Position numbers and translations under genes: made by a program. The notes beneath the pieces are model-generated. The model was given only the letters and a program-made list of their open reading frames with translations. It did no database searches and was not told the DNA's origin. From the NCBI RefSeq assembly GCF_963675165.1, contig NC_087384.1, positions 5,015,182 to 5,079,181 of the forward strand: a stretch of DNA of 64,000 nt. Reading direction: 5' to 3'. Shown one piece after another: positions 1 through 10,070 of this stretch (positions are counted from its first letter, which is position 1; the number at the start of each line of letters is the position of its first letter). This DNA is from Halichondria panicea. Its lineage: Eukaryota; Porifera; Demospongiae; Suberitida; Halichondriidae.

Positions 1-467
1 TATTTGTAGTCTCCTGATTATATCGACCCAACCAAAAGGTGTGAGTCTGGCTGGCAACTGGTCTGTTTACTTAGTCCCAGATCTTTGTGATGGGTACTGA
101 CCTCCATAGCACGTTAAGGGTATATCCCAAAGACCTTAGGGCACTTCAATGTAGGAAGAACTTAGCTACTAATTCCTCAGCAACTGGTCTACCAACTATA
201 ATTTATAGCGGGTAAATTTGGTGATTTGGTGAATCAATGTTATGCTTTGCCAAATTTAGAATCACCAAATTTTCTTTAAGTCATATGTACGTGATCAAAT
301 AGCCACCGCTACACGGTATATATATTGTGTATGTTAGGCATGACTAAGTTGTTACTGGCAGGTGCTCCTGTTACTGCTACGTGTGTGTAAATTGTGCAAA
401 TTGTGCGAAATACATCAATAGTTATTTGTTTGTGCACCTCATTAATTTGAATTTTCTGTTTTTGCAG
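1..467. other. presumed intron of the FYVE gene
   Basis: I see no supported coding exon here. The stretch ends in a pyrimidine-rich tract and an AG at 466-467 that serves as acceptor for the FYVE exon. The preceding FYVE exon, with the first zinc ligands and the basic RHHCR motif, was not found and probably lies left of the window. Confidence 0.5.
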
Positions 468-624
468 GAGTTGTGGTGGCGTTTTTTGTGGAAGTTGTTC
501 CAATTTCTTCTGCCCTGTGCCTCATGAGCAGCTGTTTGAAGAGACTAGAGTTTGTGAAAAATGTTTTTACAAATTGGATGGTCATCTTATATCAAGAGAC
601 TGCATTTCAGTCCCACCATCTTAA
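468..624 (+). CDS. Last exon of a FYVE zinc-finger protein (partial)
   Basis: The exon opens after an AG acceptor. In its frame (first full codon at 469) it reads SCGGVFCGSCSNFF, then TRVCEKCFYKLDGHL, and stops at 622-624. The CG-x-FC-x2-C block followed by RVC-x2-C is the second half of a FYVE finger, the PI(3)P-binding module of endosomal proteins. The domain sits at the extreme C-terminus, about 16 residues from the stop, as in EEA1- and RUFY-type proteins. I cannot say which family this is, because the rest of the gene lies upstream of the window. The gene is tail-to-tail with the RING ligase gene that follows. The domain call is firm; the gene identity is open. Confidence 0.8.
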
Positions 625-1309
625 GACACTGCACTATAGCTAGACTATTCCAATTCATAGTTTTTTTTTTATTATTATTATTATACAATGTGATCACAAG
701 AAATTATTCCTCACTTCCCCATAGACATAGTAGTACAGTGTAGACATTTATTCTTTTAGCAAATAGAAACTTATCTTATAAAGACTGGTTTATTGTCACC
801 CTTTGTGAGTGAATAAAATTATGTTCGAATCAGTTTATATCAACGTGCTCAGAGTGCATATACACACTGTGTGTGTATGTATTTTAAGGTGTTCACAACA
901 TTAATTGATAATTCAGCGCTACAATTTGTATTAAACAATGTATATATTTACCGTAACTACATGAGCTCGTGTAGGCCACATCAATTTAATTAAGGAAGTC
1001 CATCCTTTTTGGGGCAGGATTTACCTATAAAGCAATATCCGCAGCAAAATAATTTGGTCCTCAAAAGTTGAAAAATTGGGCTTAAGGTATATTGCAATGT
1101 CTTTAGAAAGACTGGCACCAGCATTATAATGTACTATAATTATTATAGTCATATGAGACGCATGCAATAATCTGTGTTGTCACGAGACTCAATTCTGACT
1201 AAGATCTCAAGTACATGAATGAATTAAGACTCAATAAATTAAATCTTACAAAAATAAAAATGAAAACACAACAGAGATCGATCTAGTGACAGTTTTGTAC
1301 CTGAGAGAA
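625..1309. other. intergenic, convergent gene ends
   Basis: AT-rich DNA between two convergent genes. It presumably contains the 3' UTR of the FYVE gene and that of the RING ligase gene. I see no further gene or repeat that I can support. Confidence 0.5.
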
Positions 1310-3266
1310 TCACACTTTAAATGCATGGACTACTCTAACAACGTACTGCCTACACACTGGACACTCTGCCAGCTGACGGCCACAGCGAACACAAGTGAGC
1401 ATGTGACCACAGTCTAATAGCACACAGTCCACGGGAGCGTCCATACACACCTTACATAGGAAATCACTCTCGGCATCTGGAAGGAGGAAATAAAGGAGGA
1501 AATGAAGCTGCCATGCTGGACACAATGAAAGGGATGGCAATACAATCTTGGTCACATGACACTACTTGTACACGTATACGAGCCACGTACGTGATTATGT
1601 ATCACATAATAGCTTGCAATTACAACATCCTAGGTAACGTAATTTAGCTACAGGCATGTGACACACATTCCATACATGTAATGCAACCTGTATACATGAT
1701 GTGCAAGTGTATACAATGTACAATGTACCTGTGCATGTATGTGAGAAGTATACACTCACCAGTATCTCCAGCCTCTGTAATCTTGGCCTCCATTTCTAGA
1801 GAGAAAAGAAGCACACAATAGTTCATTATGCACTACTGTACAATAACAATGGGCATTGAGGTTACTAGGATGCGTTTAACAACACACATCAGTACCACAT
1901 CAATACACATGATCGCTCATTGGCTTCTGAAAAGAACAATTCACATGCTAATCTAAATAGCTACAAGGCATATTAACATGTACAATGAATGAATATATCC
2001 AGCAATCTCGAACCCTACGTTTTTTCCCTATGCAAAAAGTGACCCCAGATGTAATATACATGCAATAAACATTTCACAAAATGCCGTAACTACTTTAAGA
2101 GGATACAGGAGATGACCAAAGCACTGGCTGACTCACTTTTCTGCTCTTCTCTGGCTTTCCACAATGTCTTGACTTTCGTGAGGAGCTCGTCCTTCTCTAC
2201 ACACCCTTTGTAGTCGATACAGTTCCTCTGTAGAATGATTTTGAGCTGCTTCACAGACAACAGACTAATGTCCTCCTCATGATCCAACTCATTGATGGTG
2301 CTCACACTCGCAAGGTCCACCGTCTGTAGGAAATTAAGACAGACTATAAACACTGTTAGGTACATGGCTTCAAGGTAGTGCTGTGCTGACAAAATTACTA
2401 TGATCTGTAGTGTGAGAGCCATGAAAATTATAGCAAAATCAGTACAATCAGGCATTCACCACACTCTGACTAAGCGCAGAGCACAAAGAATCTCTAAACT
2501 GTAAGGACAATTAAAACATGGCTGTTGTACATTTAGTGTTGAATTAGCCTCCTACATGTGCACGGGGCCTCTTGACCAAGAAATTAATAAAGAGCAGAAG
2601 TGGGTGTGGGGACGACACTAGTATAGTGAATAGACATCCTTCTGATTGTTAAGGACATCCTTAAGGACAAAGGCAATAATAATGTAGTAGGTCAAACCAG
2701 TGTAAATATGTTCTAGTATCCTAGTTTTGTATACACAGGTGTATCAGTACAAGGCCTAGAATGAAATACAAAGGTTTACAATCTAATCTACCATCAAGTA
2801 CCTTCTTCACTTTCTTTCTGATATGTAGTCCTTCTTCAGTGGGAGTTGCTCCATCTACTCTATCACTACCTCTCTCATTTCCACCAGAACGTCGGCCCCC
2901 ACCAGCACCAGGGTTTGAGTAAGCAGTGCTGTGATAGTTCAATGAAGACATATCAATATTGGTCATGTCTGTACCGGGCGGTACATTTTTGAGTTCTCGA
3001 ATTGCGTCGTTTGCTTTCTCTACGAGCGCTTTCGCTTGTCTTGACAGAATGACTTCAATGAGGTCTTCAGTGGTCGAGTTTAAGGAAACCTGTATGTGAT
3101 TATGTTTCATGTAGTACTGGAGGTTGGAATGTTTGAGTGTCAATAGTTGAGACCGCTTCATTACTGGGCTTGTGAACACGATGCATCTATGGCAAATGTG
3201 TGAGCCTTTAGGAACACTGAGTTGAACGCATGTACTGCAAAAGTGCAGCTGGCAGTTGTTGCACGT
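1310..3266 (-). CDS. RNF34: RNF34/RFFL-like E3 ubiquitin ligase (5' exon missing)
   Basis: Four exons on the minus strand join in frame: 3266-2802, 2323-2137, 1795-1760 and 1476-1310. The first carries the second half of a FYVE-like finger ([13 protein letters not shown], then HICHRC) and a SAP-like segment ([18 protein letters not shown]). The second carries another SAP-like helix pair ([14 protein letters not shown]). The last is a C3HC4 RING ([19 protein letters not shown] to [17 protein letters not shown]) ending at the stop. This order and the RING sequence are diagnostic of RNF34/rififylin, ligases that in vertebrates act on caspases, p53 and endosomal cargo. The exon with the first zinc ligands and start codon should end in a residue such as His before TCNNC. 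I did not find it between 3267 and 4330. RNF34 and RFFL are vertebrate paralogues, so the symbol stands for the shared ancestor. Confidence 0.9.
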
Positions 3267-3488
3267 CTGTGTGAGAGAAGAGATGACTTTAAATACATAC
3301 CATCTTACAGCACCACAAAAGTGTTGCACAAAATTAAAAGAAGAAGCAATGATTTGGCGCTTATAATTATATTAGTTGGCGATTAGCAATATAACGTAAA
3401 GTAATTGAAGCTGTTCCATGAGACTATAATACGAATAGCCTCAATTTCAGGCCACGTTATAATTTCTTTTCTTGGCGCTTAATTGGAA

Positions 3489-4010
3489 CATAGATACAGG
3501 AAGAGAAACAAAAGCGCCCCTCGAATAGCCATCCGTGTTTCCCTACGATTTAATCGAGGCTGCCTACTTTAAACGTTTGAAAAAATGGCCAAAGATACAA
3601 AAAAGAGACAAATGATTGTCTTACTGTTGTATAAGAATTTTGCTGCTTAACTTTCAGTTCAATTGAATGCTTTAGGCCATATGCTACACAGTACACTACT
3701 TAGTTAGGCAGTTCTAGCTATATTATAGTAGCAGGAGGTACATAGTGTCGCATGTACCTCTAGCTACTTCACAACAATCGAAGTCATGTTTTTGACGATG
3801 CCTAGGAGCAAGGGGCATCGAATCGAAGTTTTGGGGGGGCTTGGAAAGGTCTGTTGTTTTACTTAACTACTTGACTGTAACAGCCATAAAAGGTTGTTTA
3901 CCGCATTGGGTGAGGGAAACACGGATGGCTTGTCAAGCCTCTGTTTGATTTTATGTGTAGCTTATGTGCGCACGTGATCCGTTGCCAATCCGTCTCTTCC
4001 TGTATCTATG
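3489..4010. mobile_element. 522-bp TIR element, CATAGATA family, 7-bp TSD
   Basis: The ends are perfect inverted repeats (CATAGATACAGGAAGAG at left, its complement at right). They are flanked by the direct repeat ATTGGAA at 3482-3488 and 4011-4017. A second inverted pair, around CCATCCGTGTTTCCC, lies further in (about 3527 and 3911). There is no coding capacity, so this is a non-autonomous DNA transposon. Its right arm shares GGATTGGCAACGGA with the outer element at 12796-17845, which has the same architecture, so both belong to one family. It separates the divergent RING-ligase and ARL16 genes. Confidence 0.75.
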
Positions 4011-4454
4011 ATTGGAACAAATCATTTTTTGGACTTGGCGCTTCTATTAGGGTAGCACTGTAATTAGAAGAAAGACGGTATGCCATATACGTACTCATAT
4101 TCATACTCATATCTAACATGTATAGTCATGCTGTATATCAAGCTAGCTGACCTTTCTGCTCAGCAGGTTAATCCTTGTCCCACAAGAGTCACACATGTCC
4201 TAGATCCTAGACCCTCCTGATCCTCTGACCAGTACCCCTTTCTTCTGCCACTAGCACTGCACTAGATAGCTCGATCGGTGGACAAAAACCACCAGTCACA
4301 CGTACGTTAACACGTTCACCTCAGACCCTTTGTTCAGTTTTTGTTAGTGATATTCCTAGATATATCATATCCTGTGGGAATACACATCTGCAAATCTGGA
4401 TACCTCCCACTTTTAGAGATGGGCGTGGCCCCTATTTGGAATTTCTTCTCTGCA
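4011..4454. other. upstream region of the ARL16 gene
   Basis: Non-coding stretch before the GTPase start. The reading frame is open upstream to an in-frame ATG at 4341, and another in-frame ATG lies at 4419. I see no clear TATA box. Confidence 0.4.
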
Positions 4455-5036
4455 ATGGACAAGAATGAATGCCTCATCCTTGGACCAGAAGGTACGGGAA
4501 AAACATTACTCCTGAAGAAACTAAGCAATCTTCCATTGTCGAACAAGAAAAATCCCACCCCCAATTTGGAGATATCAGAAAACACTTCACTGGACACTGA
4601 CTTGACTGCTGGTATAGTACACACAGTACCTACTGCAGGCACAAACATCGAGAGAGTGAAACTATCAAACAGTGTGTGGTGCACATTGAGAGAATGCGGA
4701 CAAAGCATTGCCCCGTTGTGGAGTAGCTACTACACTGATTGCAATATGGTTTTATATGTCGTCGATATCACCAATTTAACACAAATATCTGCAGCAACAA
4801 TGCTTCTTCTGGATATACTAACTGCGAAAGAGCTCAGATGCAAACCTATGCTGATATTCTTTAACAAATGTGATTGTGAACTGAGAACGAGTTTAACTGA
4901 GCTAAAGTCCATAATGAGACTAGATGAATTGATCGAGAACACCACGCAATCAGTGAGGTTGCTTGAAGGAAGCTGTGTCACTAAAGAGGGACTGAAAACT
5001 ATCATTGAATGGATAATTGAGAACGCAAACCTTTAA
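4455..5036 (+). CDS. ARL16: ARL16-like small GTPase
   Basis: An intronless frame of 193 residues if translated from the ATG at 4455. The P-loop is GPEGTGKT (residues 10-17) and the G4 motif is NKCD (137-140). The usual G3 motif DxxGQ is RECGQ (79-83), followed by APLWSSYY. The Arg-Glu replacement of the G3 aspartate and the W-S-S-Y-Y run are hallmarks of ARL16, an atypical ARF-like protein. The human protein begins almost directly at its P-loop, which favours the 4455 start over the in-frame ATGs at 4419 and 4341. The lack of a myristoylation glycine also fits ARL16. Its cellular role (reported links to Golgi-cilium traffic and to RIG-I) is family knowledge and is not shown here. Confidence 0.88.
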   Translation: MDKNECLILGPEGTGKTLLLKKLSNLPLSNKKNPTPNLEISENTSLDTDLTAGIVHTVPTAGTNIERVKLSNSVWCTLRECGQSIAPLWSSYYTDCNMVLYVVDITNLTQISAATMLLLDILTAKELRCKPMLIFFNKCDCELRTSLTELKSIMRLDELIENTTQSVRLLEGSCVTKEGLKTIIEWIIENANL

Positions 5037-5157
5037 TTGTGTACGTTTTTTGCATTTGTTGTTAGAGTAGAATCCATTTTATTTTGCACAGTTTTATTGT
5101 TGGACTTCTCCTTGATATTCACAGTCCAATGAATAATCTCTCTCTATTAGGATCCTC

Positions 5158-5192
5158 GCCTCGAATCCTCGCCGCTTGACTGGATTCGAGGC
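5158..5192. repeat. short palindromic element (GCCTCG type)
   Basis: An 11-bp perfect inverted repeat, GCCTCGAATCC at 5158-5168 and its complement at 5182-5192, with a 13-bp loop. It has the same end motif (GCCTCG...) as many other small elements in this window and lies just upstream of the HSP70 heat-shock elements. Confidence 0.6.
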
Positions 5193-5207
5193 TGAGGTTC
5201 CAGTATG

Positions 5208-5344
5208 TTCTAGAATTTTCGCGCATGTTTGCGCAGTTACGAGCTACGCCCACTAGCAAGCTCTGTAGCAGCAGCTAGATCTAGCTAGAAGATGCTGGAG
5301 TTATGGTAGATTATTCTAGAAGCTCAAACTCAATGTGTATAAAT
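5208..5344 (+). promoter_or_regulatory. Heat-shock promoter: HSEs and TATA box
   Basis: A perfect three-unit heat-shock element, TTCtaGAAttTTC, lies at 5208-5220, with an additional TTC seven bases upstream (5198-5200). A second, two-and-a-half-unit element, TTCtaGAAgcTC, starts at 5314. A TATAAAT box at 5338-5344 lies about 100 bp before the HSP70 start codon, giving a predicted leader of about 70 nt. This is the classical layout of an HSF1-controlled inducible gene. Confidence 0.85.
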
Positions 5345-5440
5345 GCAATGCTCTTTCTGTGGTACCAGAAACAAGTCAGAAACAAACCAAATCTATACAG
5401 AAGAAGAAAAAAAGAAATCATCAATTCAACAACTTGAAAA

Positions 5441-7357
5441 ATGGCAAACACCCAAAGAACAGCCATCGGAATCGACCTGGGAACAACCTACTCTTGTGTT
5501 GGAGTCTTCCAGCATGGAAAAGTTGAGATCATTGCAAACGATCAAGGCAACAGGACCACACCTAGCCACGTTGCATTCACAGACACCGAGCGACTTATCG
5601 GAGATGCAGCAAAGCAGCAAGTAGCTCGAAATCCTGAAGGGAGCATATTCGATGCCAAGAGACTCATTGGACGCAAGTACACAGATCCTGTTGTTGCAGC
5701 TGACATGAAGAATTGGCCATTCAAAGTCGTCAGCGACTCTGGAAAACCAAACTTCAGAGTAAACTTCAAAGGCGAAGACAAGAACTTCACACCAGAGGAA
5801 ATCAGCTCCATGATACTAACAAAGATGAAGGACACAGCTGAGGCATATCTCGGACAAACTGTTACTGATGCAGTTGTCACGGTTCCGGCCTACTTCAACG
5901 ATGCACAGAGACAAGCCACAAAGGATGCTGGACACATTGCCGGACTGAATGTACTTAGGATCATCAACGAACCCACTGCAGCTGCTTTGGCGTATGGACT
6001 CGACAACAAAGCTGGACTTGAAGACAAAGAGAAGAATGTTCTCATCTTTGATCTAGGAGGTGGTACGTTTGATGTGTCTATTTTGACCATCTCTGAAGGA
6101 TCCATGTTTGAAGTGCGCTCCACGGCCGGCGACACCCACCTGGGTGGAGAAGACTTTGACAACCGTCTTGTTGACCATTTTGTTAATGAGTTCAAAAGAA
6201 AGTTCCACAAAGACTTGAGCAAAAATCCACGTGCTCTAAGAAGACTGAGGACAGCCAGTGAGAAAGCGAAGAGGACCCTTTCTTCAAGCACAGAAGCTGC
6301 TATTGAAGTGGACGCTCTACACCAAGGAGTGGACTTTTTCTCTAAAATCACCCGTGCACGATTTGAGGAACTCTGCATAGACCTCTTCAGATCCTGCCTT
6401 CAGCCAGTGGAGAAAGCACTGACTGATGCTAAGCTAGACAAGGCTCAGATCGATGAGATCGTTCTAGTCGGTGGCTCCACAAGGATCCCACGAATCCAAA
6501 AGATGCTGCAAGATTACTTCAATGGCAAAGAACTCAACAAATCGATCAACCCTGACGAGGCTGTTGCATATGGAGCTGCCATACAGGCTGCCGTTCTCAC
6601 TGGAAACAAGAGCGATGTGGTGCAAGATATGCTTCTGGTCGATGTGGCTCCACTCTCTCTCGGTATCGAAACTGCTGGAGGTATGATGACAAAACAGATT
6701 GAGCGAAACACGAGAATTCCAAAACGCACGTCACAAGTTTTCACAACCTACTCCGACAACCAGCAGGCTGTTACTATCCAAGTATTTGAGGGTGAACGAG
6801 TGATGACAAAGGACAATAACTTACTAGGCACTTTCGAACTCAATGGCATTCCCCCTGCCCCGAGAGGAGTACCCAAGATCGAAGTGACCTTCGATATCGA
6901 TGCCAATGGTATCCTGAATGTTTCTGCTAAAGACCAGAGCACTGGGAAGAAGAACGAAATCACCATCAATGATAACGGTAAACTATCAAAGGAAGATATC
7001 GAAAAAATGCTCTTCGATGCTCAAAAGTACAAAGCTGATGACGAGGCACAGCAGCAGCGAATTGAGGCAAGGAACAAACTGGAAAGCTATGCCTTCAGTG
7101 TACAGAGTGCAGCAAGAGAGTGTGAGAGCAAGATTAGCAGCGATGACTACCAGAAGATCAGTGGAGAAGTTACAAGCACACTCAAATGGCTGGAAGCAAA
7201 TCAACTTGCTGACAAAGAGGAACTGGAGTACAAGCTTTCAGAGCTACAGCAAGTATGCAACCCCATCATGAGCAAGCTTCACCAGGGAGCCAAAAGTGAT
7301 GGATCAAGTTCAACTGACACCGATAATGGTGGCCCTACCATTGAGGAAATGGACTAA
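5441..7357 (+). CDS. Cytosolic HSP70 chaperone, intronless, EEMD terminus
   Basis: A 638-residue frame typical in length for cytosolic HSP70. The nucleotide-binding domain has [13 protein letters not shown] near residues 9-21, [13 protein letters not shown] around 200 and [13 protein letters not shown] around 340. The substrate-binding domain and helical lid follow. The protein ends GGPTIEEMD, whereas the canonical cytosolic tail is EEVD, the tetrapeptide that binds TPR co-chaperones such as HOP and CHIP. The change needs only GTG to ATG. No GGMP repeats are present before the tail. The single exon, HSEs and TATA box argue for a stress-inducible copy. The start lies in good context (AAAATGGCA). 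Confidence 0.97.
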   Translation: MANTQRTAIGIDLGTTYSCVGVFQHGKVEIIANDQGNRTTPSHVAFTDTERLIGDAAKQQVARNPEGSIFDAKRLIGRKYTDPVVAADMKNWPFKVVSDSGKPNFRVNFKGEDKNFTPEEISSMILTKMKDTAEAYLGQTVTDAVVTVPAYFNDAQRQATKDAGHIAGLNVLRIINEPTAAALAYGLDNKAGLEDKEKNVLIFDLGGGTFDVSILTISEGSMFEVRSTAGDTHLGGEDFDNRLVDHFVNEFKRKFHKDLSKNPRALRRLRTASEKAKRTLSSSTEAAIEVDALHQGVDFFSKITRARFEELCIDLFRSCLQPVEKALTDAKLDKAQIDEIVLVGGSTRIPRIQKMLQDYFNGKELNKSINPDEAVAYGAAIQAAVLTGNKSDVVQDMLLVDVAPLSLGIETAGGMMTKQIERNTRIPKRTSQVFTTYSDNQQAVTIQVFEGERVMTKDNNLLGTFELNGIPPAPRGVPKIEVTFDIDANGILNVSAKDQSTGKKNEITINDNGKLSKEDIEKMLFDAQKYKADDEAQQQRIEARNKLESYAFSVQSAARECESKISSDDYQKISGEVTSTLKWLEANQLADKEELEYKLSELQQVCNPIMSKLHQGAKSDGSSSTDTDNGGPTIEEMD

Positions 7358-7635
7358 CTCAATGTACTTTTATGTAGTGTGTATATAGATCTACACTGTT
7401 TTATTATGTTTTGTCATGTGAGTGAGTGTTGTAATAATTATAATAATAGTGTTGTTATCTTTACATGTTAGAAGAATATCCCCTAGCTACTCATAGTATA
7501 TGCAAGTGATGCAGTTCATTGTTGTGGCAATATCGATCACTTTCAGTTGAAATTGTTCACACATCAACTCAATACGACAATGCGAACAACAATAACACCT
7601 CAATCCAACATACATACATACATATAGCAAAACGC
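7358..7635. other. shared 3' flank of HSP70 and SNAP29 genes
   Basis: Convergent gene ends only 278 bp apart, AT-rich, with no further feature that I can support. Confidence 0.5.
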
Positions 7636-8316
7636 TTAGATACGTTTCTTTATGTCCCTGTTAATGTGTTCCATTTTATCTCTATCTCTATCTATCTTGT
7701 ACTTTAACCTGTCAACCTGAATTTCAGAATCATCCAATTGTACGCCGATAAGCTCTCCCACACCCATCAGTCTGTCGAGCTGTTTACTCATTTCGTCCAG
7801 GTTACCGTCAACAACCTTACTACCAGTGCTTTCCAATTGGTCCATCTTTGCAGCACTCGTCTTGGGTTTACTTCTCGTGGGATTTGAAGGGTTTGGAGGT
7901 GGTTTATAGTCTTTAGGGTCAGTGACTTCTTTCCCCTCTTTTCGTTTTGAGAAGTAGTTGGCGATTCCTCCAAACGGTGATTTAATGAGCCTCAAGTTTC
8001 TCTTGGACTTGTCTAGGTCAACGTGTATTTCATCTAGTTTTCTCTCCACATTATCGAGCTTCTCAGCTTGAAGTTCCAACTCCTGCGTCGTGTCTATCCC
8101 CATTCTATATGTCTCATTCAACGACCTCAGGGAATTAGCTGATGACTCTTCCATTCGTCGAATTGCCATCTGCTCTCGAGTTTGGTAGTCAAGTGGCTCG
8201 TTGCCTTGAGCTGGACCTTGGTCCCCTCGACTGTTAGAATATCCTGAAGACCTTTGACTGCTACTCCCAAATCCACCGTCATCATTATCATCACCAAATG
8301 GGTTACGTCCTGCCAT
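7636..8316 (-). CDS. SNAP29: SNAP29-like Qbc-SNARE
   Basis: A 226-residue frame from the ATG at 8316-8314. It starts MAGRNPFGDD: the N-terminal NPF motif binds EH-domain proteins and is a SNAP29 signature. Two amphipathic SNARE helices follow, roughly residues 45-110 and 160-226, joined by a basic, proline-rich linker. There is no cysteine cluster in the linker, unlike palmitoylated SNAP25/23, which again points to SNAP29. SNAP29 pairs with syntaxins in endosomal and autophagosome-lysosome fusion. The frame is open 27 codons further upstream, but an intron acceptor-like TATTATAG precedes the codons just before this ATG, so a 5' UTR intron is likely. Confidence 0.9.
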   Translation of the reverse strand: MAGRNPFGDDNDDGGFGSSSQRSSGYSNSRGDQGPAQGNEPLDYQTREQMAIRRMEESSANSLRSLNETYRMGIDTTQELELQAEKLDNVERKLDEIHVDLDKSKRNLRLIKSPFGGIANYFSKRKEGKEVTDPKDYKPPPNPSNPTRSKPKTSAAKMDQLESTGSKVVDGNLDEMSKQLDRLMGVGELIGVQLDDSEIQVDRLKYKIDRDRDKMEHINRDIKKRI

Positions 8317-10070
8317 TTCACCTATAATAAATATTGTGCTATAAAAGAATATACGTATTGATTTGATCCGAGTAGATCGAGCTTCTAGTCGAGTCATGGC
8401 TGCTGCCTATATAGCTCTAGTACAGTGAAGGCTAAACCAACAGTCCTTTTCCTGTACAATAAGCTAGGACTTTGTATATAATTTTGTATATAACTCACCA
8501 TGTACCATGTACCACTGCACTAGCTGGCTATTTCTTCACAAGTACTGTACTATACTGGATCTGTGTTGATCTTGAATAATCACATGACACCATCATTCCT
8601 ACGAATGATCGTGTAACACACCGGTATTATGCCTTGTCTATTATTGAGCAACTTGTTAGGCGATCTTTACTGATATAAAGAAAAAGATCACCTAATAAAG
8701 AAGTTAGAAATGACAAAAAAGCTGCTAGCCGGCCAAAAGCCTCGATCCCAGGCCGACGCTAGCCGGCCAGCTACTGGAACTAGCCGGGGGAATGTCTCAA
8801 TCGTGTCCGAGTGTAGATCTAGTGAAATCGAAATGCATGCAACAGACAGCAAAAACTTTGAAAGTGGCACAGGAAATAATTGCCAGTAGATACTAATTTA
8901 TAGTATCTATGGTTAGATCTACCTAAGCTTAACGTTCTTAGTTGGGCGTAGTCGAACCCTCTTACATGCGAGTGACTCCAGTGCAATATATGGCATGTTG
9001 CACGAGGGCGCCTGCAATAACTAACTTTGTTGCCCAATGACGTCAATGATTGGTCAAGTTTTTCTGTAATAAAAGACATGTGTTTTGAGTGGAATTTTAG
9101 TGAATTCATGAATTCTTAGGTTTTCTTCCCACAACTAGAGAGCAATGCGGATTGGCTATTTATTGACAGACATTATACAATAAAGTGAACATGTATAATG
9201 TCACACTTACGCACAACTGTGACTCAAAATATGTGCATAATTATACCCAGGTTATGCACACGTTATACACAGTGTATATGTACACATGTTAGACATTATA
9301 CTGCTACGAAAAACAGGTGAGTCACGGATGGTTTTACTACAAAACTGCAGAACTTGAAATACGTAAAACGACCACTTCCGTACAATCCTATACCTTTGAT
9401 TAAACATATCGTGTTATAACGAGTTATTTTCGTATAGTCTATGGACATTTTCATATTTTTTCGTATTGTATAGAGCATCACCAGAAAATTGAGTCATGAT
9501 TCTACATCACGATTTTGAGCTGTGCGATTTGAATACTAAACTAGACATGTACAGTTGTTGAAAATTTGTACCAGGAATAATTACCGGCTATTAATTATAC
9601 GTACAGTAATTATAATCAAGTCAGCCCTTGTTGCATGAAATAGGAAAATGAAGGTGCTGTTTATTGAACTGATATTATATAGCCGCTGCCTGCAGTCAAA
9701 GCAGTCATGGATCAATACATATAATACATACGATGAACAAGCACACACACACAGCATACATTGAAAACTGGTATAATTATTTTCAGCTACGAGGCTGAGG
9801 GCACCACTCTACAAACTACTCCTAGGAATATAAGAAGATACACATTACAAAAACAACAACACATGCTTACAAGTTAGTGTTGTGGGTAGACCTGATAGTG
9901 AATGTATACATTACAAAAACAACAACACATGCTGCGGCATAGTTACAAGTTAGTGTTGTGGGTAGACCTGATAGTGAAAGGAAATATCTAACACACCAAA
10001 CAAACAAACAAAAACCTTTTAACCTTTTTAGTGTATACATTCAGTTGGCTAGTTATTAGCACCTAACACA
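8317..10070. other. intergenic region between SNAP29 and the first kinase-Kelch gene
   Basis: I see no gene. It holds an imperfect hairpin at about 8656-8697 (TTAGGcGATCTTT against its complement) and a GC-rich patch at about 8727-8797 with repeated CTAGCCGGCC and CCTCGATCCCAGGCCG words. A stretch at about 9301-9350 is an inverted, diverged copy of sequence near 12860-12900. The tandem duplication is listed separately. Confidence 0.5.
9842..9977 (+). repeat. direct duplication upstream of the kinase-Kelch gene
   Basis: Two copies of a segment of about 60-70 bp (9842-9902 and 9908-9977) share CATTACAAAAACAACAACAC and GTTAGTGTTGTGGGTAGACC. The second copy has a 10-bp insertion (TGCGGCATAG). 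It lies 94 bp upstream of the start codon and so probably in the promoter or leader. Confidence 0.8.

Noticed and set aside
4341-4454. ARL16 extension from the first in-frame ATG
   Set aside because: The family starts near the P-loop and the extra 38 residues have no recognised similarity; not excluded.
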